DNA from: Knoellia remsis
Lineage (GTDB): Bacteria; Actinomycetota; Actinomycetes; Actinomycetales; Dermatophilaceae
Reading direction: 5' to 3'
NCBI RefSeq assembly: GCF_003002895.1
Contig: NZ_PVTI01000001.1
Location: 186,001 to 250,000 of the forward strand
DNA length: 64,000 nt
Below, one piece after another: positions 45,778 through 57,681 of the stretch. Each line of letters begins with the position of its first letter. Position 1 is the first letter of the stretch. Below the pieces are notes generated by a model. It was not told the DNA's origin and made no database searches. It saw nothing but the letters and a program-made list of their open reading frames with translations. A program made the position numbers and the translations under genes.

Positions 45778-46702
45778 ACCGCGCCGCATCCTCCTCGTCG
45801 TCCACCCGGCCCGCCCCGAGGTGCACGACCACGCGCTGGGGGTGGTCCGCCGGCTCACCGCCGCCGGGATCACCGTGGCCGTCATCGGCGACGAGACCCG
45901 CGGCACGCCGCTCGAGGGCGCGCCCGAGGTCGTCCGGTCCGATCCGGACGACCCCACCGCCGGGTGCGAGCTCGTCGTCATCCTCGGCGGCGACGGGTCG
46001 ATCCTGCGCGCGGCCGAGCTCGTCCGTGGCTCGGGGGTGCCGCTGCTCGGGGTGAACTTCGGGCACGTCGGCTTCCTCGCGGAGGTCGAGCGCGACGACC
46101 TCGACGACACGGTCGAGCGGATCGTCTCCCGCAACTACACCGTCGAGGACCGCACCACCCTCGAGGTCACGGCCATGCGCGACGGCGAGACCGTCTTCGA
46201 GAGCTGGGCGCTCAACGAGGTCACCGTCGAGAAGGCCTCACGGGAACGGATGATCGAGCTCACCGTCGAGATCGACGGCCGTCCGCTGTCGACGTGGGGG
46301 TGCGACGGCGTGGTCATGGCGACACCGACGGGGTCGACGGCCTACGCGTTCTCCGCGGGCGGGCCGGTGGTCTGGCCCGACGTCGCGGCCCTGCTCCTCG
46401 TCCCGATCAGCGCACACGCGCTCTTCGCGCGACCGCTCGTCGTCGGGCCGGACAGCCGGCTCGCGGTCGAGCTCGTCCCCGGCACCGTCGGCACCGGCGT
46501 CGTCTGGTGCGACGGACGCCGGGCCGTCGACCTGCCGCCCGGCGCCCGCATCCAGGTGCAGCGCAGCGCCGACCCGGTGCGCCTCGCCCGCTTCACGGCC
46601 TCACCGTTCACCGACCGCCTCGTCGAGAAGTTCGACCTCTCCGTCCACGGGTGGCGCGGTGCGGCCCGTCGCGCGGCCGAGGCCGAACGACGCACGGACT
46701 GA
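45770..46702 (+). CDS. nadK: NAD kinase
   Basis: Phosphorylates NAD+ to NADP+. The 310-residue protein has RRILLVVHPARPEVHDHALG at the start, the kinase motif VVILGGDGSILRAAEL near residue 72, VNFGHVGFLAEVE, LNEVTVEKAS and the conserved DGVVMATPTGSTAYAFSAGG. ATG 45770 overlaps the end of tlyA by eight bases. The cluster tlyA-nadK-recN is conserved in actinobacteria, so the assignment is secure. Confidence 0.97.
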   Translation: MSEPRRILLVVHPARPEVHDHALGVVRRLTAAGITVAVIGDETRGTPLEGAPEVVRSDPDDPTAGCELVVILGGDGSILRAAELVRGSGVPLLGVNFGHVGFLAEVERDDLDDTVERIVSRNYTVEDRTTLEVTAMRDGETVFESWALNEVTVEKASRERMIELTVEIDGRPLSTWGCDGVVMATPTGSTAYAFSAGGPVVWPDVAALLLVPISAHALFARPLVVGPDSRLAVELVPGTVGTGVVWCDGRRAVDLPPGARIQVQRSADPVRLARFTASPFTDRLVEKFDLSVHGWRGAARRAAEAERRTD

Positions 46703-46713
46703 CGAGGCCGCAC

Positions 46714-48417
46714 GTGCTCCAGGAGATCCGCATCCAGGACCTCGGCGTCATCGACGAGTCCGTCATCGAGCTCGGCCCCGGGCTCACGGTCCTCACCGGC
46801 GAGACCGGTGCCGGCAAGACCATGGTCGTGACCAGCCTCGGGCTGCTTCTCGGCGCTCGCGCCGACTCCGGTCTTGTGCGTGAGGGCGCCGACCGCGCCG
46901 TCGTCGAGGGCGTCTTCGATGTCGCGGCGGACACTCCGGCCGCCCTGCGAGCCGGTGAGGCGGGCGGCGATGTCGACGACGGGCTCGTCCTCGTCCGCAC
47001 GGTGAACGCGGAGGGACGCTCGCGGGCGCACGTCGGCGGACGGTCGGCCCCGGTCGGTGTCCTCGGTGAGCTCGGCGAACACCTCGTCGCCGTCCACGGG
47101 CAGGCCGACCAGTGGCGGCTGCGCCGCCCCGAGGAGCACCGCGAGCTGCTCGACGCCTTCGGTGGGAAGGCCGTGGGAGGCGCGCGGACGGCATACGAGA
47201 GTGTGTATGCCGCGCACGCGGCTGCGGTGAGCGAGCTCGAGACCCTGCGCGCGGCCGAGCGCGAGCGGGCCCAGGAGCTCGACCTGCTGCGGCGCGGGCT
47301 CGAACGCATCGAGGCGCTCGAGCCGCAGCCGGGGGAGGACGCTGCGCTGCGCGTCGAGGACGAGCGGCTCTCGCACGCCGAGGAGCTGCGCAGCGGCTCG
47401 GCCGAGGCCCAGGCAGTGCTCACCGGCGGCGATGACGTCGACGCGGGGTCCGACGACGGCGTGATGGGGGCGCTCGCTCGGGCCCGGGCAGCGCTCACCC
47501 CGGTGAGTGGCAACGACCCCGAGCTCGCCGCCCTCGAGCAGCGGCTCGTCGACGTCTCGCATCTTGTGACCGAGCTCGCCTCGGACCTCGCCGGATACGT
47601 CGCGGACGTCGACCTCGACCCCGGCCGGCTGGAGTTCGTCCAGCAGCGGCGGGCCGAGCTGACCGACCTGACCCGCAGCTACGGGGACACCGTCGACGAC
47701 GTGCTGGCCTGGGGGGAGCGGGCGGCCCGGCGCGTCCTCGACCTCGAGAACGCCGACGAGCGCATCGTCGAGCTCGAGCAGGACGTCGAGCGACTGAGCG
47801 CCGAGCGGGTGGAGCTGGCGGCCGCGCTGACCGGCGCCCGCCGCACGGCTGCGGACGCGTTGGGCGCAAGCATCGGCGAGGAGCTGTCGCACCTCTCGAT
47901 GGGGTCGGCGCAGGTCGTCGTGGACGTGCGGGACGCCGGCCGGCTCGGGCCGCACGGGGGAGACGAGGTCGAGATCGGCCTCGCCGCCAACGTCGGCAGC
48001 TCACCGCGCAGCGTCACCAAGGCCGCCTCGGGTGGTGAGCTGTCGCGCGTCATGCTGGCGATCGAGGTCGCGACCGCGCGTGAGGTCGGCAGCGTGCCGA
48101 CGTTCGTCTTCGACGAGGTCGATGCCGGCGTCGGGGGCAAGGCGGCGCTGGACGTCGGCGCGCGGCTGGCCCGGCTCGCGGAGTCGTCGCAGGTCATCGT
48201 CGTCACCCACCTCGCCCAGGTCGCCGCGCACGCCGACCACCACCTCGTCGTCGCCAAGTCCGACGACGGCCAGGTGACCCGCAGCGGCGTCCGGCGCGTC
48301 TCCGGTGGCGACCGGGTCGACGAGCTGGCGCGGATGCTCTCGGGCACGGTCACCGACGCGGCCCGGGAGCACGCACGCGACCTGCTCGAGGGCCTCGGAC
48401 GAGCCGTCGAGGCCTGA
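46714..48417 (+). CDS. recN: DNA repair protein RecN
   Basis: SMC-like ATPase acting early in double-strand break repair. The 567-residue protein starts at GTG 46714 as LQEIRIQDLGVIDESVIELG. Walker A is GETGAGKTMVV (near residues 29-39), two coiled-coil arms flank the middle (about 150-390), and the ABC signature AASGGELSRVMLAIEVA and Walker B FVFDEVDAGVGGKAAL lie at the C-terminal end with VTHLAQVAAHADHH. Length matches the family. Eleven bases follow nadK. Confidence 0.96.
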   Translation: MLQEIRIQDLGVIDESVIELGPGLTVLTGETGAGKTMVVTSLGLLLGARADSGLVREGADRAVVEGVFDVAADTPAALRAGEAGGDVDDGLVLVRTVNAEGRSRAHVGGRSAPVGVLGELGEHLVAVHGQADQWRLRRPEEHRELLDAFGGKAVGGARTAYESVYAAHAAAVSELETLRAAERERAQELDLLRRGLERIEALEPQPGEDAALRVEDERLSHAEELRSGSAEAQAVLTGGDDVDAGSDDGVMGALARARAALTPVSGNDPELAALEQRLVDVSHLVTELASDLAGYVADVDLDPGRLEFVQQRRAELTDLTRSYGDTVDDVLAWGERAARRVLDLENADERIVELEQDVERLSAERVELAAALTGARRTAADALGASIGEELSHLSMGSAQVVVDVRDAGRLGPHGGDEVEIGLAANVGSSPRSVTKAASGGELSRVMLAIEVATAREVGSVPTFVFDEVDAGVGGKAALDVGARLARLAESSQVIVVTHLAQVAAHADHHLVVAKSDDGQVTRSGVRRVSGGDRVDELARMLSGTVTDAAREHARDLLEGLGRAVEA

Positions 48418-48489
48418 CCCGACGGCGCGACGCTCCGCCACCGGCCGGTGTGTCGGATGGGGCCATCGGTGCGTGGGAGGATGGGCGGG

Positions 48490-49671
48490 ATGCCCTTCAT
48501 GACCCGACTCCGACGCGAACGCGATCCCGACCTCGGCGAGGTCGAGGGAACCGCGCGCGTCGACAAGCGCACCAAGGACCTGACCAAACGGCTCCAGCCG
48601 GGGGACGTCGCCGTCATCAACCACGTCGACATCGACAAGGTCAGCGCCGAGGCGCTCGTCGCGTGCCGTCCCGCCGCCGTCGTCAACGCCGCGGCGTCGA
48701 TCTCGGGGCGCTACCCGAACCTCGGCCCGGAGATCCTGCTCGCCGCCGACATCCCGCTGCTCGACGCCGTCGGTGAGGAGGTCATGGAGCTCGCCGAGGG
48801 CACCCCCGTCCACCTCGACGGCAACACCCTCAAAGCCGGTGACCGGCTCGTCGCGACCGGCACGCTGCTCGACTCGGAGTCCGTCGTCGAGGCCATGGGC
48901 GACGCCCGCGCGGGGCTCAACGACCAGCTCGAGGCGTTCGCCGCGAACACGATGGAGTACCTCAAGCAGGAGCGGGCACTGCTTCTCGACGGCGTCGGCG
49001 TGCCCGACATCGAGACCGACCTCGAGGGCCGCCACGTCCTCATCGTCGTCCGCGGGTACCACTACAAGGAGGACCTGCAGATGCTGCGGTCCTACATCCG
49101 CGAGTACAAGCCGATCCTCATCGGCGTCGACGGGGGAGCGGACGCCATCATCGAGGCGCGGCACACGCCCGACCTCATCGTCGGCGACATGGACTCGGTC
49201 TCGGACGCCACGCTCAGGTGCGGCGCCGAGGTCGTCGTGCACGCCTACCGCGACGGGCGGGCTCCGGGGCTCGAGCGGGTTCGCGAGCTCGGCGTCGAGC
49301 CGGTCGTCTTCCCCGCCACGGGGACGAGCGAGGACGTCGCGATGCTGCTCGCCGACGACAAGGGCGCCACGCTCATCGTCGCCGTCGGCACCCACGCCAC
49401 GCTCGTGGAGTTCCTCGACAAGGGGCGCGCCGGCATGGCGAGCACGTTCCTCACCCGGCTGCGGGTCGGCGGCAAGCTCGTCGACGCCAAGGGCGTGAGC
49501 CGGCTCTACCGCTCACGCATCTCGGGGCTGTGGCTCGTGGCCATGGTCCTCGTCGGGCTCGCCGCCCTCTTCGCCGCGTTGTGGGCGACACCCGGGGGGC
49601 GCGTGTTCCTCCAGGTGCTCGGCGCCCGCCTCGACGATCTCTGGTCCGCTCTCGGAGGAATTGTCACGTGA
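48490..49671 (+). CDS. steA: SteA-like cell-division protein (cytoplasmic domain plus C-terminal membrane anchor)
   Basis: A 393-residue protein matching SteA, which in Corynebacterium glutamicum acts with SteB at the septum in daughter-cell separation. The N-terminal region (TARVDKRTKDLTKRLQPGDV) is followed by the thiamin pyrophosphokinase-like line LIGVDGGADAIIEARHTPDL and GDMDSVSD. One membrane segment near the C-terminus (LWLVAMVLVGLAALFAALWA) anchors it. Several ATGs are possible (48448, 48481, 48490, 48499). ATG 48490 has GGGAGG at a suitable distance. The downstream gene overlaps the stop by GTGA. Function is by homology to the corynebacterial pair. Confidence 0.88.
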   Translation: MPFMTRLRRERDPDLGEVEGTARVDKRTKDLTKRLQPGDVAVINHVDIDKVSAEALVACRPAAVVNAAASISGRYPNLGPEILLAADIPLLDAVGEEVMELAEGTPVHLDGNTLKAGDRLVATGTLLDSESVVEAMGDARAGLNDQLEAFAANTMEYLKQERALLLDGVGVPDIETDLEGRHVLIVVRGYHYKEDLQMLRSYIREYKPILIGVDGGADAIIEARHTPDLIVGDMDSVSDATLRCGAEVVVHAYRDGRAPGLERVRELGVEPVVFPATGTSEDVAMLLADDKGATLIVAVGTHATLVEFLDKGRAGMASTFLTRLRVGGKLVDAKGVSRLYRSRISGLWLVAMVLVGLAALFAALWATPGGRVFLQVLGARLDDLWSALGGIVT

Positions 49672-50621
49672 TCGACTTCCGCTACCACCTCGTCTCGATC
49701 GTCTCGATCTTCATGGCGCTCGCTGTGGGGATCGTGCTCGGTGCCGGGCCGCTCAAGGGGACGATCGGGGACACCCTCACCGAGGAGGTCACCCAGTTGC
49801 GTGAGGACCGCACGCAGCTGCGGGCCGACCTCGACGCCGCCCAGAAGGCCGGGGTCGTCCGCGACGAGTTCACCGAGGACGCGCTCGCCAGACTCGTGGG
49901 CGGGACCCTCACCGGCACCAAGGTCGCCCTCGTGTCCCTGCCGAATGCCGAAGCCGACCAGGTCAGTGCCGTCGCCGACGCGCTCGGGGCGTCGGGCGCC
50001 ACCGTGGTGTCGCGCACGAGCGTCGACGACTCGTGGGTGCCCGAGGGGGACGACGCGTCGGCTCAGCAGTCTCAGCTCGCGACCGACCTGCGGCGGTCCA
50101 TGGGACTTCCCCAGGCCACCGAGGGACAGGGGTCGCCGCTCGACGACGTACTCGCCAGCGCGTTGCTCGCCAAGGACGCCGCCGCACCGACCGATGCTGC
50201 CAAGGCCGCTCTGGAGCGGCTCGGTGACGCCGGACTCGTCGACCTCGAGACGGCCGACCTCGTCCGGGCCGATGCCGCCGTGGTCGTCGGCGCCCCGGTG
50301 AGTGGGGGTGTCGTGGAGCGCCGCGACCTGGTCGCGCGCCGGTTCGCGTCACTGGCGGCGGCTCTGGACCGAGCGGGGAACGGGGCGGTGCTCGCCAGCG
50401 ACGTCGGTGTCTCCGGGTTCCAGGGTGCGTCCTCGGTCGTGCGTGCGGCCCGCGGTGACGCCGCCATCACCCGCGACCTGTCGACGGTCGACGACCTCAG
50501 CGTCCCGCTGGGGCGGGTCAGTGTCGTCTATGCCCTCGACCAGCAGCTCGCCGGTGGCGTCGGGCAGTACGGCGTCGGGGACGGGGTGTCCGCGGGCTAC
50601 CCGCCGGTTCCCGCGTCATGA
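49668..50621 (+). CDS. steB: SteB/MctB-like membrane-anchored protein
   Basis: A 317-residue protein with an N-terminal membrane segment (FRYHLVSIVSIFMALAVGIV), a coiled coil (LTEEVTQLREDRTQLRADLD) and a periplasmic alpha/beta domain. It belongs to the family named copper transporter MctB in Mycobacterium and SteB in Corynebacterium, where it partners SteA and peptidoglycan hydrolase control. GTG 49668 overlaps steA and follows GGAGG (49654-49658). The copper-transport label is old and less fitting in this gene context, so I prefer SteB. Confidence 0.87.
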   Translation: MIDFRYHLVSIVSIFMALAVGIVLGAGPLKGTIGDTLTEEVTQLREDRTQLRADLDAAQKAGVVRDEFTEDALARLVGGTLTGTKVALVSLPNAEADQVSAVADALGASGATVVSRTSVDDSWVPEGDDASAQQSQLATDLRRSMGLPQATEGQGSPLDDVLASALLAKDAAAPTDAAKAALERLGDAGLVDLETADLVRADAAVVVGAPVSGGVVERRDLVARRFASLAAALDRAGNGAVLASDVGVSGFQGASSVVRAARGDAAITRDLSTVDDLSVPLGRVSVVYALDQQLAGGVGQYGVGDGVSAGYPPVPAS

Positions 50622-51436
50622 GTGCACGCCGCACCGCGCTCGCCGCTGTCGTCGCGGCAGGTACGGCCGCTGGGGCCATGGCCGTGCGGTCGCGGCTGCC
50701 TCGCTCGCTGACCGGTCGCTGGGAGCGCACGAACCACGCCGGGCGCCCGGTCACGCTGCTCGAGGGCCCTGCGTATGCCGTGGCCGCGGCAGCGGGGTGC
50801 GTCGCCGGAGGTGCCCCGGCGGGTGCGGGAGTGGTCGCAGCTCTCGGGGCCGGGGGGTTCGGTGCCCTCGACGACCTCGCTGGGGACTCCTCGAGCAAGG
50901 GCCTCAAGGGGCACCTCGGGGCGCTCGCGCGTGGCGAGGTGACGACCGGTGCCGTGAAGATCGTCGGGCTCGCCGCCACAGGGTTGGCCGCGTCCCTGCT
51001 CGCGGACCGTGGGCGGGAGGACCGGTCGCTCGTGGCCTCCCTCATCGGGGGTGCGGCCGTCGCTGGCACCGCGAACGTCGCAAACCTGCTCGACCTGCGA
51101 CCCGGCCGGGCACTCAAGGCGACCGTTCTCGCCGCGACGCCACTGGCCGGCATACCCGGTGCGCCCGGCGCCAGCACTGCCGCGGCCGCCATCGGGGCAG
51201 CCGCCGGTTGCGCCCCGGCGGACCTGCGCGGGGAGGCCATGCTCGGGGACACCGGTGCCAATGCTGCCGGCGCGCTCGTCGGGCTCGCGGTCGTGGAGCG
51301 GTTCGGCTGGCGGGGCCGGCTCGTCGCGCTGGGCGTCACGGCGGCGCTCACGGTGGCGTCCGAACGGGTCTCCTTCAGCCGGGTCATCGACGAGAACCGT
51401 GTGCTGCGGCGCCTCGACCGCTGGGGTCGCGCATGA
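50618..51436 (+). CDS. MraY/WecA-like polyprenyl-phosphate sugar-1-phosphate transferase family protein
   Basis: A 272-residue integral membrane protein with about seven or more hydrophobic segments. It retains lines like the PNPT superfamily active site: DDLAGDSSSKGLKGHL (Asp pair and Lys, about 86-101), VANLLDLRPGRALKA (the NxxD(G) element) and MLGDTGANAAGALVGL (GDTG loop). This is shorter than MraY (about 320-360) and lacks the usual HHH-type loop that I would look for after it. Its place between steB and murJ points to envelope lipid-linked intermediates. It could be an active transferase on an unknown donor or a divergent paralogue. ATG 50618 overlaps steB. Confidence 0.72.
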   Translation: MSARRTALAAVVAAGTAAGAMAVRSRLPRSLTGRWERTNHAGRPVTLLEGPAYAVAAAAGCVAGGAPAGAGVVAALGAGGFGALDDLAGDSSSKGLKGHLGALARGEVTTGAVKIVGLAATGLAASLLADRGREDRSLVASLIGGAAVAGTANVANLLDLRPGRALKATVLAATPLAGIPGAPGASTAAAAIGAAAGCAPADLRGEAMLGDTGANAAGALVGLAVVERFGWRGRLVALGVTAALTVASERVSFSRVIDENRVLRRLDRWGRA

Positions 51437-53091
51437 CGGCCCGCGCGGCCGGGCAGTCGCTGGCGCGCGCCGCCCTCGTCGTCGCCGTCGCGACCCTGCT
51501 CGCCCGCATCGCCGGGAGTGTGCGCACCCTCGTTTTCTCCGGCAGTGTCGGTGCCAGCCCGGTCGGGGACACCTACCAGACGGTCAACACGCTGCCCAAC
51601 GTCGTCTACGAGGTCGCGGCCGGCGGGGCGCTCGCCGCCATCGCCGTGCCGCTCGTCGCCGGCCGTCTCGGCGCGGGGGAGCGTGAGGAGTCCGACCGGA
51701 GTGCCTCGGCGCTGCTCACTTGGGCCGTCGCCGTCCTCGTGCCCCTCACCGTCATCGTCCTCGTCGCGGCGCCATGGCTCAGCGAGCTGCTCCTCGACGA
51801 CTCGAAGGAGCCGGGCAGCGTCGCCCTCGGCACCGACATGCTGCGCATCTTCGCCCCGCAGGTGGCGCTCTACGGCATCGGTGTCGTGCTGGCGGGTGTC
51901 CTCCAGGCGCATCGACGCTTCCTCGCCGCGGCGCTCGCGCCGCTGCTGTCCAGCATCGTCGTCATGACGGCCTACGTCATCTACGGGCGGATGGTGCCGG
52001 AACCCGTCGGCCCCGACGTCGTCGACGAGTCCGCAGTCTGGGTCCTGGCGGGTGGCACCACGCTTGGAGTCGTCGTGCTCAGCCTGCCGCTCGTCGTTCC
52101 GGCGCTGCGCGCGGGGGTGCGGCTGCGGCCGACCTTCGCCTTCCCCGGCGGGCTGGGCCGGCGCGCGGCCCGGCTCGCGGCCGCGGGCGTCATCGCTCTT
52201 GCCGCACAGCAGGCGGCCGTCGCGCTGACCCTGTGGCTCACGCAGAAGCGCACGCTCGACACGGGTGCCGTCAACATCTACGCCTACGTCCAGGCCGTCT
52301 ACCTCCTGCCGTATGCCGTCCTCGCCGTGCCCATCGCGACCGCAGCCTTCCCGGCACTCGCCCACACGGAGGGCGCAGCCGCGGACGGCGCGGCCGCGAA
52401 GACGGTCGCCGATGGGTCGGCCACGCTCGCGCGCAGCCTCCGCGGCATCCTGCTGCTCACCTCTGGGGCCGCGGCCGCGCTCATGGCGGTGTCGAAGCCG
52501 GTGGGGGAGTTCTTCCTCGCCCTCGACCGGGGCAGCTCCGGCCCGGGGCGGGAGGCGCTCGCGGCGCTGCCCGGGGCGCTCGTCGCCTATGCGCCTGGTC
52601 TCGTGGGGTTCAGCGTTGCCGCCCTGCTGACCCGGGCGCTGTACGTGCGCGGTCAGCCGGTCCACGCGGCGCTCGCCGTCGCGGCCGGATGGCTGATCGC
52701 GGGGCTCGTCCCGTTCGCGGTCATCCCGGACGGTTCGGACGCCGCGACCACCCTCGGGGTGCTCGGCGTCGCATCGACCGTGGGGATGACGACGTCGGCC
52801 GTGCTTCTCGCCGTCCTGACCTGGCGCTCGTGGGGCGCCGAGGCGATCCGAGGTGCCGGGCGCACCCTCGGTGCGGCGGTCGTCGCGACTGCGGTCGCCA
52901 TCGCCGTCGGTGACACGGTGGCGCGCAGCGTCGACGCCGACGGCATCGTCGTCACCCTGCTCGTCGGGATCGCGGTCGGCGGCGTGACGATGCTCGTCCA
53001 CCTGCTCGTCATGGCCGTCGCCGACCGGCAGGGCATGCGCGAGCTGCGCGACCGCGGTCGCGCTCGTCGACGGAAGGAAGCACAGTCGTGA
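51433..53091 (+). CDS. murJ: Lipid II flippase MurJ-like protein
   Basis: A 552-residue MOP-superfamily membrane protein with about 14 hydrophobic segments. The N-terminal signature ATLLARIAGSVRTLVFSGSV holds the conserved Arg residues of the central cavity, followed by VNTLPNVVYEVAAGGALAA. It flips lipid-linked peptidoglycan precursor across the membrane. ATG 51433 overlaps the upstream gene by four bases. It has no fused pseudokinase domain, unlike the mycobacterial MviN. A second murJ elsewhere in the genome is possible, since actinobacteria often have more than one. The C-terminal tail is basic (RDRGRARRRKEAQ). Confidence 0.88.
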   Translation: MTARAAGQSLARAALVVAVATLLARIAGSVRTLVFSGSVGASPVGDTYQTVNTLPNVVYEVAAGGALAAIAVPLVAGRLGAGEREESDRSASALLTWAVAVLVPLTVIVLVAAPWLSELLLDDSKEPGSVALGTDMLRIFAPQVALYGIGVVLAGVLQAHRRFLAAALAPLLSSIVVMTAYVIYGRMVPEPVGPDVVDESAVWVLAGGTTLGVVVLSLPLVVPALRAGVRLRPTFAFPGGLGRRAARLAAAGVIALAAQQAAVALTLWLTQKRTLDTGAVNIYAYVQAVYLLPYAVLAVPIATAAFPALAHTEGAAADGAAAKTVADGSATLARSLRGILLLTSGAAAALMAVSKPVGEFFLALDRGSSGPGREALAALPGALVAYAPGLVGFSVAALLTRALYVRGQPVHAALAVAAGWLIAGLVPFAVIPDGSDAATTLGVLGVASTVGMTTSAVLLAVLTWRSWGAEAIRGAGRTLGAAVVATAVAIAVGDTVARSVDADGIVVTLLVGIAVGGVTMLVHLLVMAVADRQGMRELRDRGRARRRKEAQS

Positions 53092-54170
53092 AGGTCGCCC
53101 TCGTCATGGGAACGAGCGCCGGCGGGACCGGTCGCCACGTCCACGACCTCGTCGCCGGGCTCGTCACCGCGGGGCACGAGGTCGTCGTCCTGGCGCCGGC
53201 CGGTGAGCTCGCCCAGTTCGAGATCGCGCAGACGGGAGCGGCGACGGTGGAGCTCTCGGTTGCCGACCGGCCGCACCCCAAGCGCGATGCCGGCGCCGTC
53301 GCCCTCCTGCGAGAGGTGTGTGCCGGTGCGGACGTGGTCCATGCCCACGGCGCTCGCGTCGGAGCGCTCACCGCTCTCGCCCTCGCCGGGCTCGGGGTGC
53401 CGCTCGTCGTGACCCTGCACAACGCCTCACCCGGTGGGGGCCTCGCCGGGCGAGTGCACGCCGTGCTCGAGCGGGTCGTGGCGCGCCGCGCGGACCTCGT
53501 GCTCGGCGTCTCCGCCGACATCGTCGAGACGCAGCGCCGCCTCGGGGCGCGCCGCGCCGAGCTGGCCGTCATCGCTGCTCCGCCACCCCCTGAGGCGACG
53601 CGGGACCGGTATGCCGTCCGGCACGACCTCGGTGTCGCGCCCCGCACCCTGCTGCTGGTCACCGTCGCCCGACTGGCGCCGCAGAAGGACCTCGACCTGC
53701 TCGTCGACGCCATGGCCCAGCTGCTCGAGCGGCACGACCTCGACGTCGTCGCGGTGGTCGCGGGGGACGGACCGCACCGGGAGCGGCTGCAGGCGCGTAT
53801 CGACGCGCTCGGGGTGCCGATCCGGCTTCTCGGGCAGCGAGGTGACGTGCCCGACCTCATCGCCGCCGCGGACGCCGTCGTCTCGACCGCGAGGTGGGAG
53901 GGCCAGCCCGTGGGGCTGCAGGAGGCGTTGCACTCCGGAGCCGCCATCGTCGCGACCGACGCCGGGGGTACCGGGGCGGTGCTCGGCGATGCCGCGATCC
54001 TCGTGCCGGTCGGCGACCCGACCTCGATGGCCAGGGCGCTCGCCGACGTCCTGCTGCACGGGGCCGTCCGCGACGACCTGCGGTCCCGGGCCATCGGCCG
54101 CGCAGGGGAGCTCCCCGACGGCGAGGACGCGCTGGAAGCCGCGCTCACGGCATACGACTCGGTGCTCTGA
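53088..54170 (+). CDS. Glycosyltransferase family 4 protein
   Basis: A 360-residue GT-B fold glycosyltransferase. The N-terminal half opens VALVMGTSAGGTGRHVHDLV (acceptor side, Gly loop), and the C-terminal half has LVTVARLAPQKDLDLLVDA and the donor nucleotide motif QEALHSGAAIVATDAGGTG with the conserved Glu pair spacing. GTG 53088 overlaps murJ by four bases, so it is cotranslated with the flippase. An envelope glycan or glycolipid acceptor is likely from context. The sugar donor is unknown. Confidence 0.87.
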   Translation: MKVALVMGTSAGGTGRHVHDLVAGLVTAGHEVVVLAPAGELAQFEIAQTGAATVELSVADRPHPKRDAGAVALLREVCAGADVVHAHGARVGALTALALAGLGVPLVVTLHNASPGGGLAGRVHAVLERVVARRADLVLGVSADIVETQRRLGARRAELAVIAAPPPPEATRDRYAVRHDLGVAPRTLLLVTVARLAPQKDLDLLVDAMAQLLERHDLDVVAVVAGDGPHRERLQARIDALGVPIRLLGQRGDVPDLIAAADAVVSTARWEGQPVGLQEALHSGAAIVATDAGGTGAVLGDAAILVPVGDPTSMARALADVLLHGAVRDDLRSRAIGRAGELPDGEDALEAALTAYDSVL

Positions 54171-54176
54171 CCCTGA

Positions 54177-56614
<2,438 letters not shown>

Positions 56615-56628
56615 GGCGTTCTGCTTGG

Positions 56629-57630
56629 ATGACGGCTGTGCGCCTTCCCGAGCCGTGGCAGATGTCCGATCCGTTCGACGAGGGGATGCTCGACGTCGGT
56701 GACGGGCACCGGCTGCACTATGAGCAGTCCGGCAACCCGGAGGGGATTCCCGTCGTGTTCCTCCATGGCGGGCCGGGCAGCGGCGCCGGGCCCACGCGAC
56801 GAAAGACTTTCGACCCCGAGGTGTTTCGCATCGTGCTGTTCGACCAGCGCAACTCGGGCCGGTCGACCCCGAGCGCTGCGGAGCCCGTGGTCGACCTGTC
56901 CACCAACACCACACCGCACCTGGTCGCCGACATCGAGAGGCTGCGTGAGCACGTTGGTGTCGATCGCTGGATGGTGGTCGGGGTGTCCTGGGGTGCGACA
57001 CTCGGCCTGGCATACGCCGAGGCGCACCCTCATCGCGTGACGGCGGTGGCCCTCGGCGCCGTGACCAACACCAGCGCCAGGGAGGTCGAGTGGATCACTC
57101 GAGACATGGGTCGGGTCTTCCCCCGCGAGTGGGCGCGGTTCGTTGCCGGTGTACCGGAGGCTGAGCGCGACGACAACCTTGCGGCCGCATACTCGCGCCT
57201 GCTGCACCACCCCGACCCGGGAGTGCGGGAGAAGGCCGCGAAGCACTGGTGCGACTGGGAGGACACGCACGTCGCGACCTTCCCGGGCGCGACCCACGAT
57301 CCCCGCTACGACGACCCTGCCTTTCGACTCGCGTTCGGGCGGCTCGTGACGCACTACTGGGGGAACGCCGGGTTCCTTGAGGATGGACAGCTGATGAGGG
57401 ACCTGCCTCGCCTCGCCGGGATTCCCGGTGCTCTCGTCCACGGCAGGACCGACATCAGCAGCCCCCTCGACATCCCCTGGCGGATCGCCCAGGGGTGGCC
57501 GGACGCGGAGCTGGTCGTCGTCGGCGACGCCAGCCATGGCGGGGGCTCGTGGTCCGCCGAGCTGCGCGCCGCCGTGGCACGCCTCGGTGAGCGGGTCGGC
57601 GCGTCGGCCGGACCTCGTACCGACGACTGA
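56629..57630 (+). CDS. pip: Prolyl iminopeptidase (alpha/beta hydrolase)
   Basis: A 333-residue peptidase releasing N-terminal proline. HGGPGSGAG forms the oxyanion/substrate loop, FDQRNSGRS is typical of the S33 family, and the nucleophile elbow is VVGVSWGATLGLAYAE. The Asp is in HGRTDISSP and the His in VVGDASHGGGSW. ATG 56629 is used; GTG 56638 is an alternative. It stands 14 bases after the Nudix gene. The stop codon TGA (57628-57630) is part of the left arm of an extended inverted repeat. Confidence 0.9.
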   Translation: MTAVRLPEPWQMSDPFDEGMLDVGDGHRLHYEQSGNPEGIPVVFLHGGPGSGAGPTRRKTFDPEVFRIVLFDQRNSGRSTPSAAEPVVDLSTNTTPHLVADIERLREHVGVDRWMVVGVSWGATLGLAYAEAHPHRVTAVALGAVTNTSAREVEWITRDMGRVFPREWARFVAGVPEAERDDNLAAAYSRLLHHPDPGVREKAAKHWCDWEDTHVATFPGATHDPRYDDPAFRLAFGRLVTHYWGNAGFLEDGQLMRDLPRLAGIPGALVHGRTDISSPLDIPWRIAQGWPDAELVVVGDASHGGGSWSAELRAAVARLGERVGASAGPRTDD

Positions 57631-57681
57631 TTGCCGGTTTCAGGTAGGTGCGCCGGCGCGAACCTGCCGGGAATCGGCAAT
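57630..57681. repeat. Intergenic inverted repeat of the GGAATCGGCAATCAGTC family
   Basis: ATTGCCGGTTTCAGGTAGG at 57630 pairs with CCTGCCGGGAATCGGCAAT ending at 57681. About 20 pairs form, several of them G-U, around the palindrome GCGCCGGCGC. The right arm closely matches a sequence repeated in frame in the AtuA-like gene (60655-60753). Degenerate partial copies follow at 57702-57723 (GGGGAATCGGCACGTGGCGG) and about 57739-57757 (TGCGCAATCAGTGGGGTGTG). The hairpin may act as a terminator. The family looks like an interspersed element. Confidence 0.75.
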
